Source: an uncultured Dokdonella sp.
GTDB lineage: Bacteria; Pseudomonadota; Gammaproteobacteria; Xanthomonadales; Rhodanobacteraceae
Assembly: GCA_934526015.1 (NCBI GenBank)
Contig: CAKSZY010000012.1
Location: forward strand, 1 to 64,000
Direction of reading: 5' to 3'
Length of the DNA: 64,000 nt
A model generated the notes under the pieces. The model did no database searches. It saw nothing but the letters and a program-made list of their open reading frames with translations, and was not told the origin of the DNA. Positions within the stretch are counted from its first letter, which is position 1. Each line of letters opens with the position of its first letter. The position numbers were made by a program, and so were the translations under genes. Below are positions 18,321 through 29,137 of the stretch, piece after piece.

Positions 18321-19742
18321 CTACGGCACCGGCATCACCGGTGGTGAATACGCGAGCGTCGTGCCGAGGAACCACAGCAGGAACAGCACGATCGGCAGGT
18401 GTACGACGAGCTGCACGAACGAGTAGCCGACGATGTCGCGCGCGCGCAGGCCGATCACGCCGAGCAGGGGCAGCATCCAGAACGGGTTGATGAGGTTCGG
18501 CAGCGCCTCGGCGGCGTTGTAGATCTGCACGGCCCAGCCGAGGTGGTACTGCAGGTCGTTCGCGGCCTGCATGACGTAGGGCGCCTCGATGATCCACTTG
18601 CCGCCGCCGGACGGCACGAAGAAGCCGAGGATCGCCGAGTAGATGCCCATGATCACGGCGAAGCTGTCGTGCGAGGCGATGCCGACGAAGAGTTCGGCGA
18701 GATGGTGGGCGACGGTTTCGCCGCCGACGCCCTTCGCCGTGGTCAGGATCGCCGCGATCGACCCGTACAGCGGGAACTGGATCAGCACGCCGGTCGTGCT
18801 CGGCACCGCGCGGGCGACCGCGTCGAGGAAATGGCGCGGACGCCAGTGCAGCAGTGCGCCGAGCATGAGGAACAGCAGGTTGTAGGTGTTGAGCCCGGAG
18901 ATGGCGACGATCGCCGGCTTGGTGCTGAACTCGTGCACGAGCCAGCCGGCCGCGAGCACGGCCAGCAGCACGGTCAGGATCGGGCTGTATTCGAGCCATT
19001 CGCCGGGACGCGAACGCACGGTCGGCGCGCGCTCCGGCTCGTCGAGATCGACCGCACAGGCGCGCGCGTCGCGGGCGTTGGCCGCGGTCGGTGCGGTCAT
19101 GAAGGCGACCGCCAGCGAGACCAGGATCAGCACCGCGGTCAGGCCGATCGACTGCCAGAGGAAGATCGTTTCGGAAAACGGAATGACGCCGGTGATCGGC
19201 AGCAGGCCGGGCGGAATGCTGGCCGGGTTCGCCTGCAGTTGCGCGGCGGAGGAGGACAGTCCCATCGCCCAGACGGCACCGAGGCCGAGATAGGCCGCCG
19301 CGCCGGCGGCGCGGTAATCCATGCCGAGCGATTCGCGGCGACCGAGCGCGCGCACCAGGAGGCCGGCGAAGACGAGGCTAAAACCCCAGTTCAGCAGCGA
19401 GGCGAGCATGCTGACGAGGCCGACCCAGCAGACCGCGCCGCGGCCCGTTTTCGGCACGCGCGCGAGTCGCTCGATGATGCGTGCGGCCGGTGCCGAGCTC
19501 GCCACCACGTAGCCGCCGATGACGACGAAGGCCATCTGCATGGTGAACGGGATCAGGCTCCAGAAGCCGTCGCCGAAGGCCTTGGCGACCGCGCTGGCCG
19601 GCGCGCCGGCGATGAACGCTGCGACGGCGACGACCACGACGGCGAGCGCGGCGAACACCCAGGCATCGGGGAACCAGCGCTCGGCCCAGGCCGAGCAGCG
19701 CAGGGCGAAGCGTGCGCTCCAGTGGTCGCGTGAAGGATCCAT
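18321..19742 (-). CDS. AtoE-type short-chain fatty acid transporter
   Basis: A 473-aa inner-membrane protein of the AtoE (short-chain fatty acid:H+ symporter) family. It has about 12 hydrophobic segments and family phrases such as FGDGFWSLIPFTMQMAFVVIGGYV, NWGFSLVFAG, YNLLFLMLGALLHWRP and GFFVPSGGGKWIIEAPYVM. The ATG at 19742 follows GCGGAG and gives the expected N-terminus; an in-frame ATG at 19820 overlaps the upstream gene and is unlikely. It starts 11 bp after the VIT1-like gene stops, so the two are probably co-transcribed. Its last 335 bp are duplicated beyond vapBC. Confidence 0.92.
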   Translation of the reverse strand: MDPSRDHWSARFALRCSAWAERWFPDAWVFAALAVVVVAVAAFIAGAPASAVAKAFGDGFWSLIPFTMQMAFVVIGGYVVASSAPAARIIERLARVPKTGRGAVCWVGLVSMLASLLNWGFSLVFAGLLVRALGRRESLGMDYRAAGAAAYLGLGAVWAMGLSSSAAQLQANPASIPPGLLPITGVIPFSETIFLWQSIGLTAVLILVSLAVAFMTAPTAANARDARACAVDLDEPERAPTVRSRPGEWLEYSPILTVLLAVLAAGWLVHEFSTKPAIVAISGLNTYNLLFLMLGALLHWRPRHFLDAVARAVPSTTGVLIQFPLYGSIAAILTTAKGVGGETVAHHLAELFVGIASHDSFAVIMGIYSAILGFFVPSGGGKWIIEAPYVMQAANDLQYHLGWAVQIYNAAEALPNLINPFWMLPLLGVIGLRARDIVGYSFVQLVVHLPIVLFLLWFLGTTLAYSPPVMPVP

Positions 19743-19753
19743 CTCGACTCCGC

Positions 19754-20452
19754 TCAGTTGAACACGCGGCCAAAGGCGTGGCCGATCAGCGCGGTGGCGG
19801 TCATCGCCAGCGAACTCCACAGCAGCACGCGCACGGCGCCGCGGAGGGCGCGGGCGCCACCGGCGCGGGCCGCCAGCGCGCCGAGCACACCGAGGCAGAC
19901 CAGCGACGCGGCCATCACCCCGGCGACCACGGCATGCGCCGGCAGCAGCAGGAAGGTCAGCAACGGCACCAGCGCGCCGACGGAAAAGGCGAGCGCGGAG
20001 GCGGCCGCGGCCTGCAGCGGACGCGCGACCAGTTGCGGGGTGATGCCGATGTCGTCGCGCGCATGCGCGGCGAGGTCGTCGTGGGCGGTGAGTTGCTCGG
20101 CCACCTGACGGGCCAGCGCCGGATCGAGTCCGCGTCCGATGTAGATGGCGGTCAGTTCGTCCAGCTCGCGTTCGGGGTGTTCGTCGAGGGCGCGACGTTC
20201 GATCGCGAGGTCGGCCTTCTCGGCGTCGGCCTGGGAACTGACCGAGACATACTCGCCGGCGCCCATCGACAGCGCGCCGGCGACCAGCGCCGCAGTGCCG
20301 GCCAGCAGCACGTCGTTGTGACCGGCCGCGGAGGCGGCGACGCCGACGATCAGGCTGGCGGTCGACACGATGCCGTCGTTGGCGCCGAGCACGGCCGCGC
20401 GCAACCAGCCGGAACGACCGGACTTGTGGGTTTCCGCATGACCTCCTCGCAC
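19754..20452 (-). CDS. VIT1/CCC1 family iron/manganese transporter
   Basis: A 232-aa membrane protein of the vacuolar iron transporter family found in bacteria. It has GANDGIVSTASLIVGVAAS near the N-terminus, the metal-binding EYVSVSSQADAEKADLAIERRAL segment, a cytosolic helical domain (RELDELTAIYIGRGLD) and three C-terminal helices. Members export or store Fe2+/Mn2+. I place the start at the GTG at 20452, preceded by AGGGGAG. A GTG at 20506 extends the frame but has no ribosome site. Confidence 0.88.
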   Translation of the reverse strand: MRGGHAETHKSGRSGWLRAAVLGANDGIVSTASLIVGVAASAAGHNDVLLAGTAALVAGALSMGAGEYVSVSSQADAEKADLAIERRALDEHPERELDELTAIYIGRGLDPALARQVAEQLTAHDDLAAHARDDIGITPQLVARPLQAAAASALAFSVGALVPLLTFLLLPAHAVVAGVMAASLVCLGVLGALAARAGGARALRGAVRVLLWSSLAMTATALIGHAFGRVFN

Positions 20453-20566
20453 ATCGACTCCCCTGGCGGCCTCCCGCGCGCCGTTGCCGTTACCCCTGCG
20501 CTGCACAGTCGGCCATCGCGAGGATTCCCGACCGGCAGCCTTCCCCCTTCCCCCTCGCCGCTTCCA

Positions 20567-21031
20567 TCAATAGGCGATGTGGAGGCGGCGCATGATCTTG
20601 CCGGTCAGCCAGGCGGGGCCGATCAGCAGGTAGGCGAGGTCGGTGAAAAACGACGGCCGCGCACCTTCGATGATGTGGCCGATGAACTGGCCGATCCAGG
20701 CGACGACGAACACGCCGCCGGCGAGCCACAGCAGGTCGACCGGGCCGAGCACGCGGTACAGGTATTCGGTCAGCAGGCCGAACACGGCGAACACGATCAG
20801 CATGGCGAAACCGATCGGCTTCGACATCTTCCAGTAGAACGCGAACGCGGCGACCATCGCCATGCCGGCCCAGAAGCCCGGCCGGCCGAGTGCCGCCGGC
20901 ACCGGGATCACCCACAGCGCGGCGATCACCGCCCACAGGATCAGCGGCACGCAGACCCAGTGGATCAGGCGGTTGGTCGGATGACGGTGGTCCCGGGCGT
21001 AGTTGCCGAACCAGTCGTGCACGCTGCGCAT
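20567..21031 (-). CDS. Mpo1-like (DUF962/YGL010w) membrane protein
   Basis: A 154-aa protein with four hydrophobic helices. It carries the family His-rich signature: WFGNYARDHRHPTNRLIHWVCVPLI at the N-terminus and QFIGHIIEGARPSFFTDLAYLLIGPAWL near the C-terminus. Yeast Mpo1 is an iron-dependent 2-hydroxy fatty acid dioxygenase using such histidines, so a lipid alpha-oxidation role is possible but unproven in bacteria. The start at 21031 follows a GGAG-like site; an upstream ATG at 21100 lacks family similarity. Confidence 0.87.
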   Translation of the reverse strand: MRSVHDWFGNYARDHRHPTNRLIHWVCVPLILWAVIAALWVIPVPAALGRPGFWAGMAMVAAFAFYWKMSKPIGFAMLIVFAVFGLLTEYLYRVLGPVDLLWLAGGVFVVAWIGQFIGHIIEGARPSFFTDLAYLLIGPAWLTGKIMRRLHIAY

Positions 21032-21118
21032 GGTGCTGCTCCCGCAATGGCTGCTGTCAGTGTAGTGAGCCGCACGAGGGCGGCGAAAGGAGCGGCGCAA
21101 CAGTCGCCGCTCCGCGGA

Positions 21119-21817
21119 TCAGTCGCGCGGCGCCGGCTCCGGCTGCGGCGCGCGGGCGATGCGCAGGCTGCGCAGCGGCGAGCTGTACCACTCGGTGACC
21201 CGGCCCTGGTCGAAGCGGATCCACGACGGGCCGTACTCCCAGCGGTGGTCGTTGCGGCTTACCGGCTCGCCCTGGATCCGCAGCACGTCCTCGGCACGCA
21301 TGCCGACATGGATGCCGCCGCTGCGCACCGCCGGCGGCCCGGCCGGCGCGCTCGTGCGGGTCGCCACCGGCACCGGTTCGGGTGCGAGTGCATCCTCGAG
21401 CGCGGCGAGGCGCGCCAGCAGCCAGGCGAACAGGCCGATCACGGCGAAGGTGCCGAGCCACAGGCCGAAGCGCATGCCGCCGCGTCCGCTGCCACCGCCG
21501 GCATCATCCGCCGCCGGCATCGGCGCCGGCGCGCCCATCGACGGCGGAGAGGCGCCATTGCGGCCGGTCGAGAGCGGCGTGCTCGCCCCCGGCAGGCGGC
21601 CATGTTCGCGATGGAAACGGATCGCCGCATCGTAGAGACGGGTCAGCCGGGCGAGCTGATCCTGGGCGAGGTGCTGCGAGATCGGATCGTCACCGTGGCG
21701 GTCCGGATGCAGGGTCGACACGAAGCGCCGGTAGGCGAGCTTGAGCTCGTCCACGCTCGCATTCGGTTCGAGACCGAATTCCTGGTAAAGCCGCATGAAA
21801 TCGACGCCACGCGTCAT
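21119..21817 (-). CDS. J-domain membrane protein with C-terminal BamE/SmpA-like domain
   Basis: A 232-aa protein in three parts. Residues 8-60 form a J domain with the HPD motif (RFVSTLHPDRHGDD), which would stimulate DnaK. A Gly/Pro-rich linker leads to one membrane helix (LWLGTFAVIGLFAWLLARLAAL). The C-terminal segment GGIHVGMRAEDVLRIQGEP, then RWEYGPSWIRFDQGRVTEW, has the G-M-T-x-x-x-V/L-x-x-x-x-G-x-P pattern and strand layout of BamE/SmpA-like domains. The start is either 21817 or MRLYQEF at 21796; neither has a strong ribosome site. Confidence 0.78.
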   Translation of the reverse strand: MTRGVDFMRLYQEFGLEPNASVDELKLAYRRFVSTLHPDRHGDDPISQHLAQDQLARLTRLYDAAIRFHREHGRLPGASTPLSTGRNGASPPSMGAPAPMPAADDAGGGSGRGGMRFGLWLGTFAVIGLFAWLLARLAALEDALAPEPVPVATRTSAPAGPPAVRSGGIHVGMRAEDVLRIQGEPVSRNDHRWEYGPSWIRFDQGRVTEWYSSPLRSLRIARAPQPEPAPRD

Positions 21818-21929
21818 GCTCCGCACCCCGCAGAGACCGCCCGCCCCAACCGCGGCGCGTGGCCGCCAGTATAGGGAAATCCACGGAATGACCGGGATCG
21901 ACGTCTGCTCCGCTCCCTGGAAGGCGGTG

Positions 21930-22445
21930 AGGCCGCAGACACGGCCCCACGACGGCGTTGCGCGGGGCGAAGGGAAAGCTGGCGTCGTCGCAAGAATGCA
22001 GGGCCGCACGCTGGTGATAGCGCATGCCTGTCCCCGCTGCGCGGGGCGAAGGGAAAGCTGGCGCTGTCGCAAGAATGCAAGGCTGCACTCTGGAAAATGC
22101 GCATGCCTGTCCCTTCTCCCCGTGGCGACGGGGAGAAGGTGCGGCGGCAGCCGCGGATGAGGGGCGCTTTCGTGCTTCTGCAGCAGCCGATGAAGTGGCG
22201 CGTGCGCGTTCCTGCAGCGTCGATTGCGGCCGACCTCCCACGGCCCCTCATCCGGTGCTGCCGCACCACCTTCTCCCCGCTGCGCGGGGCGAAGGAGGGC
22301 TGGCGCGTTCGCAAGAACGAAAGGCTGCATTCTTATGAAAGCGCATGCCTGTCCCTTCTCCCCGCTGCGCGGGGCGAAGGAAGGCGGGCGCTGTCGCAAG
22401 AATGCCGGGCTGCACTCCGAGGCAAGCACATGCTGGTCGCCTCTT
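21930..22445. repeat. Second cluster of palindromic intergenic repeats
   Basis: Same family as the cluster at the left end of the window. There are several units with AAGAATGCA(G/A)GGC, GCGCATGCCTGTCCC and CTGCGCGGGGCGAAGG, plus one inverted copy of the GATGAGGGGCCGTGGGAGGT block near 22231. Together with flanks it fills the 648-bp gap between the J-domain gene and purC. The open frames through it are repeat translations. Confidence 0.8.
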
Positions 22446-22465
22446 CCCGCTCCGCCCTGCGGGGC

Positions 22466-23362
22466 TCAAACGAGGCGGATGCCGGCCAGGCGCTGCAGGG
22501 CCTCGGCGTATTTCGCCGCGGTGGCGGCGATGATCTCGGCCGGCACGTGCGGTCCCGGCGCGGTCTTGTCCCAGTCGAGCGTCTCCAGGTAGTCGCGCAC
22601 GAACTGCTTGTCGTAGCTCGGCGGGCTGATGCCGACCGCGTAGTGCTCCATCGGCCAGAAGCGCGACGAGTCCGGGGTCAGCATCTCGTCCATCACGTAC
22701 AGGCGGCCGTCGGCGTCGGTGCCGAATTCGAACTTGGTGTCGGCGATGAGGATGCCGCGTGCCGCGGCGAAATCGGCGGCGAACCGGTAGATCGCCAGGG
22801 TCGCCGCGCGCACGCGTTCGGCCAGTTCGCCACCGACCTTCGCCACCATCGCGTCGAAGGAGATGTTCTCGTCATGGTCACCGACCGCGGCCTTGGTCGA
22901 GGGCGTGAAGATCGGTTCCGGCAGGCGCTCGGCCTGCTGCAGGCCGGCCGGCAGGGCGATGCCGCAGAGTCGGCCGCTGGCCTGGTAGTCCTTCCATCCC
23001 GAACCGATCAGGTAGCCGCGCGCGATCGCCTCGACCGGCACCGGCTTGAGGCGTTTCGCGACCACGCTGCGGCGCGCGTAGAGGTCGACGTCGACGCCGG
23101 CGGGCAGCACGTCGGCGACGGCACGTCCGGTCAGGTGGTTCGGCTGCACGCCGGCGGTCTGCGCGAACCAGAAGTTGGAGATCTGCGTGAGCATCTCGCC
23201 CTTGCCGGGGATCGGATCGGGCAGCACGACGTCGAACGCGCTGAGGCGGTCGGTGGCGACGATCAGCAGGGTGTCGGCATCGAGCGCGTAGACGTCGCGC
23301 ACCTTGCCGCGATGGACGAGATCGAGACCGGGCAGGTCGGAGGCGGACAGCGTGGTCGGCAC
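22466..23362 (-). CDS. purC: Phosphoribosylaminoimidazole-succinocarboxamide (SAICAR) synthase
   Basis: Condenses CAIR with aspartate using ATP in purine synthesis. The 298-aa product belongs to the long SAICAR synthase type. Family motifs include [31 protein letters not shown] split over the N-terminus, [25 protein letters not shown], and [13 protein letters not shown] near the C-terminus. I chose the GTG at 23362 because it gives the family start (M)[12 protein letters not shown]; an ATG at 23431 adds 23 unrelated residues. The gene is divergent from djlA. Confidence 0.94.
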   Translation of the reverse strand: MPTTLSASDLPGLDLVHRGKVRDVYALDADTLLIVATDRLSAFDVVLPDPIPGKGEMLTQISNFWFAQTAGVQPNHLTGRAVADVLPAGVDVDLYARRSVVAKRLKPVPVEAIARGYLIGSGWKDYQASGRLCGIALPAGLQQAERLPEPIFTPSTKAAVGDHDENISFDAMVAKVGGELAERVRAATLAIYRFAADFAAARGILIADTKFEFGTDADGRLYVMDEMLTPDSSRFWPMEHYAVGISPPSYDKQFVRDYLETLDWDKTAPGPHVPAEIIAATAAKYAEALQRLAGIRLV

Positions 23363-23523
23363 GGCGTCGGTTCGCTCTGGCAGGGCGTGCAGTTTAGCGT
23401 GCCGCCGGCTGCGCGCCTGTAGAATCGCCATCCGAACGCCTGCCGGAACCCGTGGATGCCGCGCCACCCGTTGCTTCGCCCGTCTGTCGCCATCGCCCGG
23501 ACCCGCCGGGCCGGGAGACCCGC

Positions 23524-24318
23524 ATGAGCTGGATCGGCAAGCTGACCGGCGCCTTCCTCGGCTATCTCCTGTTCCGCAACGTGTTCGGCCTCGTGCTCGG
23601 CGGCATGCTCGGGCATTTCCTCGATGTCGGCCTGCTGCGTCCGCGGCCGGCACTCGGCGCCTCGTTCATCGAGCCGCTGTTCGCTTTTGCCGGCGCGCTG
23701 TCGAAATCCGACGGCCGCGTTTCCGAACAGGAGATCCGCGCCGCCGAGGGGTTGATGGCGCGCCTGCGCCTCGACGACGAACAGCGCCGCGTGGCCATCG
23801 AGCGTTTCAGCGCCGGCAAGCAGCCCGGCTATGAAGTGCAGGATGCGGTGGCCGAACTGAAGCAATGGACGCGCGGTCGCCGCGACCTTGCCTTCCTCCT
23901 GCTCGACATGCTGCTCGACCTCGTCTATGCCGAAGGTCCGCTGGCCGTGGCCAAGCAGGCGATGGTGCGCAAGCTGTGCTGGTCGCTCGGGGTCAGCGAC
24001 GCCGAACTCGCCGCGATCACCGCGATGAAGGGCTACGGCGCGCAGGGCCCGTGGCAGCAGCACGACCCGCGCGGCAGTGCCGGCGGCGGACCGCGCGCCG
24101 CGCCGTCACGCCCGCAAGCCGATCCCTACACCGTGCTCGGCATCGGCCGCGGCGCCGAACCGCGCGAGATCAAGCGCGCCTACCGCAAGCTGATGAGCCA
24201 GCATCACCCCGACAAGCTCGGCAACGTGCCGGAAGAACTCAAGCGCCGCGCCGAGGTGCAGGCGCGCGAGATCAATGCCGCCTACGAGCGCATCAAGAGC
24301 GAACGCGGCTTCACCTGA
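23524..24318 (+). CDS. djlA: DjlA-type membrane-anchored DnaJ-like co-chaperone (TerB + J domain)
   Basis: A 264-aa protein with the DjlA layout. There is an N-terminal membrane segment with Gly spacing ([28 protein letters not shown]), a central TerB-like helical domain (about residues 45-165, [17 protein letters not shown]), a linker, and a C-terminal J domain (about residues 198-264) with [13 protein letters not shown] containing HPD. It should act with DnaK at the inner membrane. The ATG at 23524 is used because it precedes the membrane anchor directly. Confidence 0.92.
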   Translation: MSWIGKLTGAFLGYLLFRNVFGLVLGGMLGHFLDVGLLRPRPALGASFIEPLFAFAGALSKSDGRVSEQEIRAAEGLMARLRLDDEQRRVAIERFSAGKQPGYEVQDAVAELKQWTRGRRDLAFLLLDMLLDLVYAEGPLAVAKQAMVRKLCWSLGVSDAELAAITAMKGYGAQGPWQQHDPRGSAGGGPRAAPSRPQADPYTVLGIGRGAEPREIKRAYRKLMSQHHPDKLGNVPEELKRRAEVQAREINAAYERIKSERGFT

Positions 24319-24339
24319 GCACGCCGTGTGCGTGCGGCC

Positions 24340-25407
24340 TCAGGCGCCGGCGACCCGCACGCGTGCCGATCCCGCATCGGCGTGCAGGGTGCCGATCACC
24401 GCGGCGTGGCCGAAGCCGCCGACGGCGAACACCTCGAGCACCGCCGCGACCGCTTCCGCCGCGCAGGCCACCAGCAGGCCGCCGCTGGTCTGCGGGTCGG
24501 TCAGCAGGGTGCGCCATGCCGGATCGGCAGCGCCTTCGAACTGCACCTCGTCGCCGCAGGCCTGCCAGTTGCGTGCGGAGGCGCCGGTGGCGATGCCGGC
24601 ATCGGCGAACGCGCGCGCCTGCGCGAGCAGCGGAACCGCTGCGGCATCGAGAGTTGCGTTCAGCGCGCTGGCGCGGCAGACCTCGAGCAGGTGGCCGAGC
24701 AGGCCGAAGCCGGTGACGTCGGTGAGCGCGTGCACGCCCGGCATTTGCGCAAGGGCGATGCCGGGCGTGTTGAGGCGGGTGGTGGTGTCGACCAGCTCGC
24801 CATAGCCGTTGCCGTCGAGCAGGCCCTTCTTGTAGGCGGCCGAATAGAGGCCGACGCCGAGCGGCTTGCCGAGCACGAGCACGTCGCCGGCGCGCGCGCC
24901 GCTGTTGCGGCGGACCCGGTCGGGATGGACGACGCCGGTGACGGCGAGGCCGTAGATCGGTTCGACCGAATCGATGCTGTGGCCGCCGGCAATCGGGATG
25001 CCGGCCTGCGCGCAGACCGCCTCGCCGCCGCGCAGGATGTCGCGGATCGCCTCGCGCGGCAGCGTGTTGACCGGCATGCCGACGATCGCCAGGGCGAACA
25101 GCGGCCGCGCGCCCATCGCGTAGATGTCGGAGATCGCATTGGTGGCGGCGATGCGGCCGAAGTCGTACGCGTCGTCGACGATCGGCATGAAGAAATCGGT
25201 GGTGGCGACGATCGCCTGGTCGTCGTTGATGCGGTACACGGCGGCATCGTCGGACGTCTCGCGCCCGACCAGCAGGTCGGCGAACGGCGCCGAGGCGGAG
25301 GAATCCTTCAGCAACTCGGCGAGCACGCCGGGCGCGATCTTGCAGCCGCAGCCACCGCCGTGTGAAAGCGAGGTCAGGCGCGGAGTCGGAGGGTCGGTCG
25401 GGTTCAT
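24340..25407 (-). CDS. selD: Selenide, water dikinase (selenophosphate synthetase)
   Basis: Makes selenophosphate from selenide and ATP, the selenium donor for Sec-tRNA. The 355-aa product has the N-terminal catalytic loop HGGGCGCKIAP with Cys20 at the site that is Sec in some species. It also has the AIRS-type ATP-binding segments TTDFFMPIVDDAYDFGRIAATNAISDIYAMGA and LTDVTGFGLLGHLLE, and the C-terminal LTDPQTSGGLL. It is the last gene of the selenocysteine island, after the small membrane gene and selC. Confidence 0.97.
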   Translation of the reverse strand: MNPTDPPTPRLTSLSHGGGCGCKIAPGVLAELLKDSSASAPFADLLVGRETSDDAAVYRINDDQAIVATTDFFMPIVDDAYDFGRIAATNAISDIYAMGARPLFALAIVGMPVNTLPREAIRDILRGGEAVCAQAGIPIAGGHSIDSVEPIYGLAVTGVVHPDRVRRNSGARAGDVLVLGKPLGVGLYSAAYKKGLLDGNGYGELVDTTTRLNTPGIALAQMPGVHALTDVTGFGLLGHLLEVCRASALNATLDAAAVPLLAQARAFADAGIATGASARNWQACGDEVQFEGAADPAWRTLLTDPQTSGGLLVACAAEAVAAVLEVFAVGGFGHAAVIGTLHADAGSARVRVAGA

Positions 25408-25467
25408 GCGCCAGGTCCCAATGCCCCGGTCGCGGTCTTTGCCGTGGTCGTCCAGGCCGGCACCTTC

Positions 25468-25671
25468 CTACGGGCCGCCTTTGCGACGTTCACGCTCGAG
25501 TCGCTCGGCAAGCTCGGCTTGCTCGGCGACCCATTGTCGGTGCCGTTCACGAACCTCTTCCTCGTATCGCTTGAGTTTGAGCGCGTTGATCGCGCCAAGG
25601 ATCATGGCCGGGATATTCACCACGATCAGGAAACCGATCACGAACAGGGCTGCCTTCAGATCCGTGGACAT
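25468..25671 (-). CDS. Small single-pass membrane protein, unknown function
   Basis: A 67-aa protein between selC and selD. An N-terminal membrane helix (about residues 6-28, AALFVIGFLIVVNIPAMILGA) is followed by a long charged, probably coiled-coil helix rich in Glu/Arg (KRYEEEVRERHRQWVAEQAEL). A GGAG site precedes the ATG at 25671. I do not recognise a family. Its place between two selenium genes may be accidental. Confidence 0.75.
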   Translation of the reverse strand: MSTDLKAALFVIGFLIVVNIPAMILGAINALKLKRYEEEVRERHRQWVAEQAELAERLERERRKGGP

Positions 25672-25702
25672 GTTCGCTCCGTGAGGCGATCGCACAAGCC
25701 GA

Positions 25703-25798
25703 TGGCGGAAGGCAGCAGGAGTCGAACCTGCCAGGGAACGATCGACGCCCCCTGCCGGGTTTGAAGCCCGGCCGCATCGCCGGATGCGGATGCCTTCC
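25703..25798 (-). tRNA. selC: tRNA-Sec (anticodon UCA)
   Basis: A 96-nt tRNA read on the minus strand. The 8-bp acceptor stem is GGAAGGCA pairing with TGCCTTCC, followed by discriminator G and an encoded CCA (25703-25705). The anticodon loop reads CTTCAAA within the stem GCCGGG/CCCGGC, giving anticodon TCA. The long variable arm (about 25735-25755) and the T-loop GGTTCGACTCC are clear. The long acceptor and D arms are those of selenocysteine tRNA. It lies 9 bp downstream of selB. Confidence 0.96.
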
Positions 25799-25807
25799 GG
25801 ATGGAGC

Positions 25808-27711
25808 TCATGCGGACCCGTACCCATCGCCGCGCAGGATGTGCGCATCGCGCACGCGGCGAGTGTAGCCAACGCGGTCGAAGTACTCCAACAGCTGGAT
25901 CGTGCGCTTGCGACCGAGGCCGATGGCGTCGCGCAGGCGTGCGGCTTCGAGCGGTCCGTCGGCAGCGAGCACGCGCACGATCCTGGCGAGTTCGTCGATG
26001 CATTCGCGCGCGTAGAAGAGGTCGCGCACGACCTGGTGCAGTTCGCCGAGCGCGGCGGCCTTGCGCACCACGCGACGCACGCGTTCCTCGTCGACGCCGA
26101 TCTGCACGGCGAGGTCGCGCACCCACGGCGGATCGAAGCGGCCGGCGACGAGGATCGGCTGCAGGCGCTCGAGCAGGGCGCGTTCCTCGGCATCGGGTTC
26201 GACCCGATGCCCGGGCCGCAGCAGCCAGCTGCCTCGCCGCAGCAGCTGGCCCTCGTCGACGAGGGATTCGGCCACCGCGCGCCAGACCGCATCGTTCAGG
26301 GTTGGCGCCACCCGCCGGCGCAGGCGGCCGCTGTCGATGCCGGGTTCGTCGGCGAACGTCGCGTGGAAGTCGTCGAGCGCGGCCAGGATGCGCTCGCGCA
26401 GGACCTGCCAGCGGGTCGCCGCGAACAGCTGCACGCCGGCGCGGGTGTCGATGCGCAGGGCATCGCCGAGCGCGATGCGTTCCGGTGGCCGGCCGCAGAG
26501 GGCGACGAGGTCGTCGAGGGCGAGACCGTACGGCGCTTCGGCGAGCAGCGGGGCGATGCCGTCGCCGGAGAGCAGGCGTTCGATCGCCGCCAGCCAGGCC
26601 AGCCGCGCGGCACTGCGGCGGCGGCGTTCGGGGGCCTGCGGATCGAGCACGCGGCCGCCGCCGAGGGTCTGCGCGGCGCGTGCGTCGCGCAGCACGAAGC
26701 GGTCGCCGGCCGCGGCGCAACCGGGACGGTCGAACACGAGCTGGACGAGGGCGTCGGCGCCGGCAGGCAACTGCTCGCCCTCGAGCAGGACCACGTGCGC
26801 CGGGTGATGCGCGCTGCCGAGGTGGACGTGCACCGGCGTCCACTGGCGCAACGGGGTGCCGCTGCCTGCGAGCAGGCGCAGGCGCACGTCGACATGCTTC
26901 GACGGCCGTGCGGCGCGCGGATCGGCGATCCAGTCGCCGCGCGCGATCGCATCCTTGTCGATGCCGGCGAGGTTGAGCGCGCAGCGCTGGCCGGCGCGAC
27001 CGACGCCGGCCTCGCGGTTCTGCGCGTGCAGGCCGCGCACGCGCACCTCGATCCCGGCTGGCAGCAGCTGCGGGGTGTCGCCGGGCCTGACCTCGCCGCC
27101 GTGGACGATGCCGGTGACCACCGTGCCGTGGCCGGCGAGGGTGAACACGCGATCGACCGCGAGGCGGAACAGGCCTTGCGCATCGCGTCGCGCCGATTGC
27201 GCGGCACGTGCATGCAGGTGCCCGCGCAGGGCGGCGACGCCGGCGTCGTCCGCGCGTGTCGCCACCAGCGCGAACAGCGGCGCCTCGCGCAGCGGCGAGC
27301 CGGCCAGCAGGACGCGCACGTCGGCGGCAACCGCGGCCACGCGGGCCGCATCGACCCGGTCGGTCTTGGCGATGGCGACCGCGCCGTCGGTGACGCCGAG
27401 CAGGTCGAGGATGGCCAGGTGTTCGCGCGTCTGCGGCATCACGCCGTCGTCGGCGGCGACCACGAGCAGGGCGAAATCGATGCCGCCGGCGCCGGCCACC
27501 ATGGTGTGCACGAAGCGTTCGTGACCCGGCACGTCGACGAAGCCGAGCACCGGATCGCCTTCGCCGGCCGACTCCACCGCCACGTAGGCATAGCCGAGTT
27601 CGATCGAGATGCCGCGCGCCTTTTCCTCGGCGAGGCGGTCGGTGTCGATGCCGGTCAGTGCGCGGACCAGGGTGGTCTTGCCGTGGTCGACGTGGCCGGC
27701 GGTGCCGACGA

Positions 27712-27715
<4 letters not shown>
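25808..27715 (-). CDS. selB: Selenocysteine-specific elongation factor SelB
   Basis: A 635-aa GTPase that delivers Sec-tRNA to UGA codons preceding a SECIS hairpin. The N-terminal GTPase domain shows G1 [12 protein letters not shown]3 DVPGHE and G4 AKTD. EF-Tu-like domains 2-3 follow, then four winged-helix modules (about residues 370-635) that bind SECIS RNA, the last ending [15 protein letters not shown]. The ATG at 27715 overlaps the selA stop as ATGA, so the two are translationally coupled. Confidence 0.97.
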
Positions 27716-29136
<1,421 letters not shown>

Positions 29137-29137
29137 C

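Larger units (their letters stand above)
17251..18654. repeat. 335-bp direct repeats flanking a toxin-antitoxin module
   Basis: Copy 1 is 17251-17585 and copy 2 is 18320-18654 (the 3' end of the transporter gene). I see only two mismatches, at copy-1 positions 17277 and 17285, both in the first 35 bases. The 734 bp between them hold vapBC and short spacers. The near identity indicates recent duplication. Confidence 0.9.

Noticed and set aside
22097..23422. Plus-strand 441-aa open frame across the repeat cluster and purC
   Set aside because: It translates repeats and then the antisense of purC; no conserved features.
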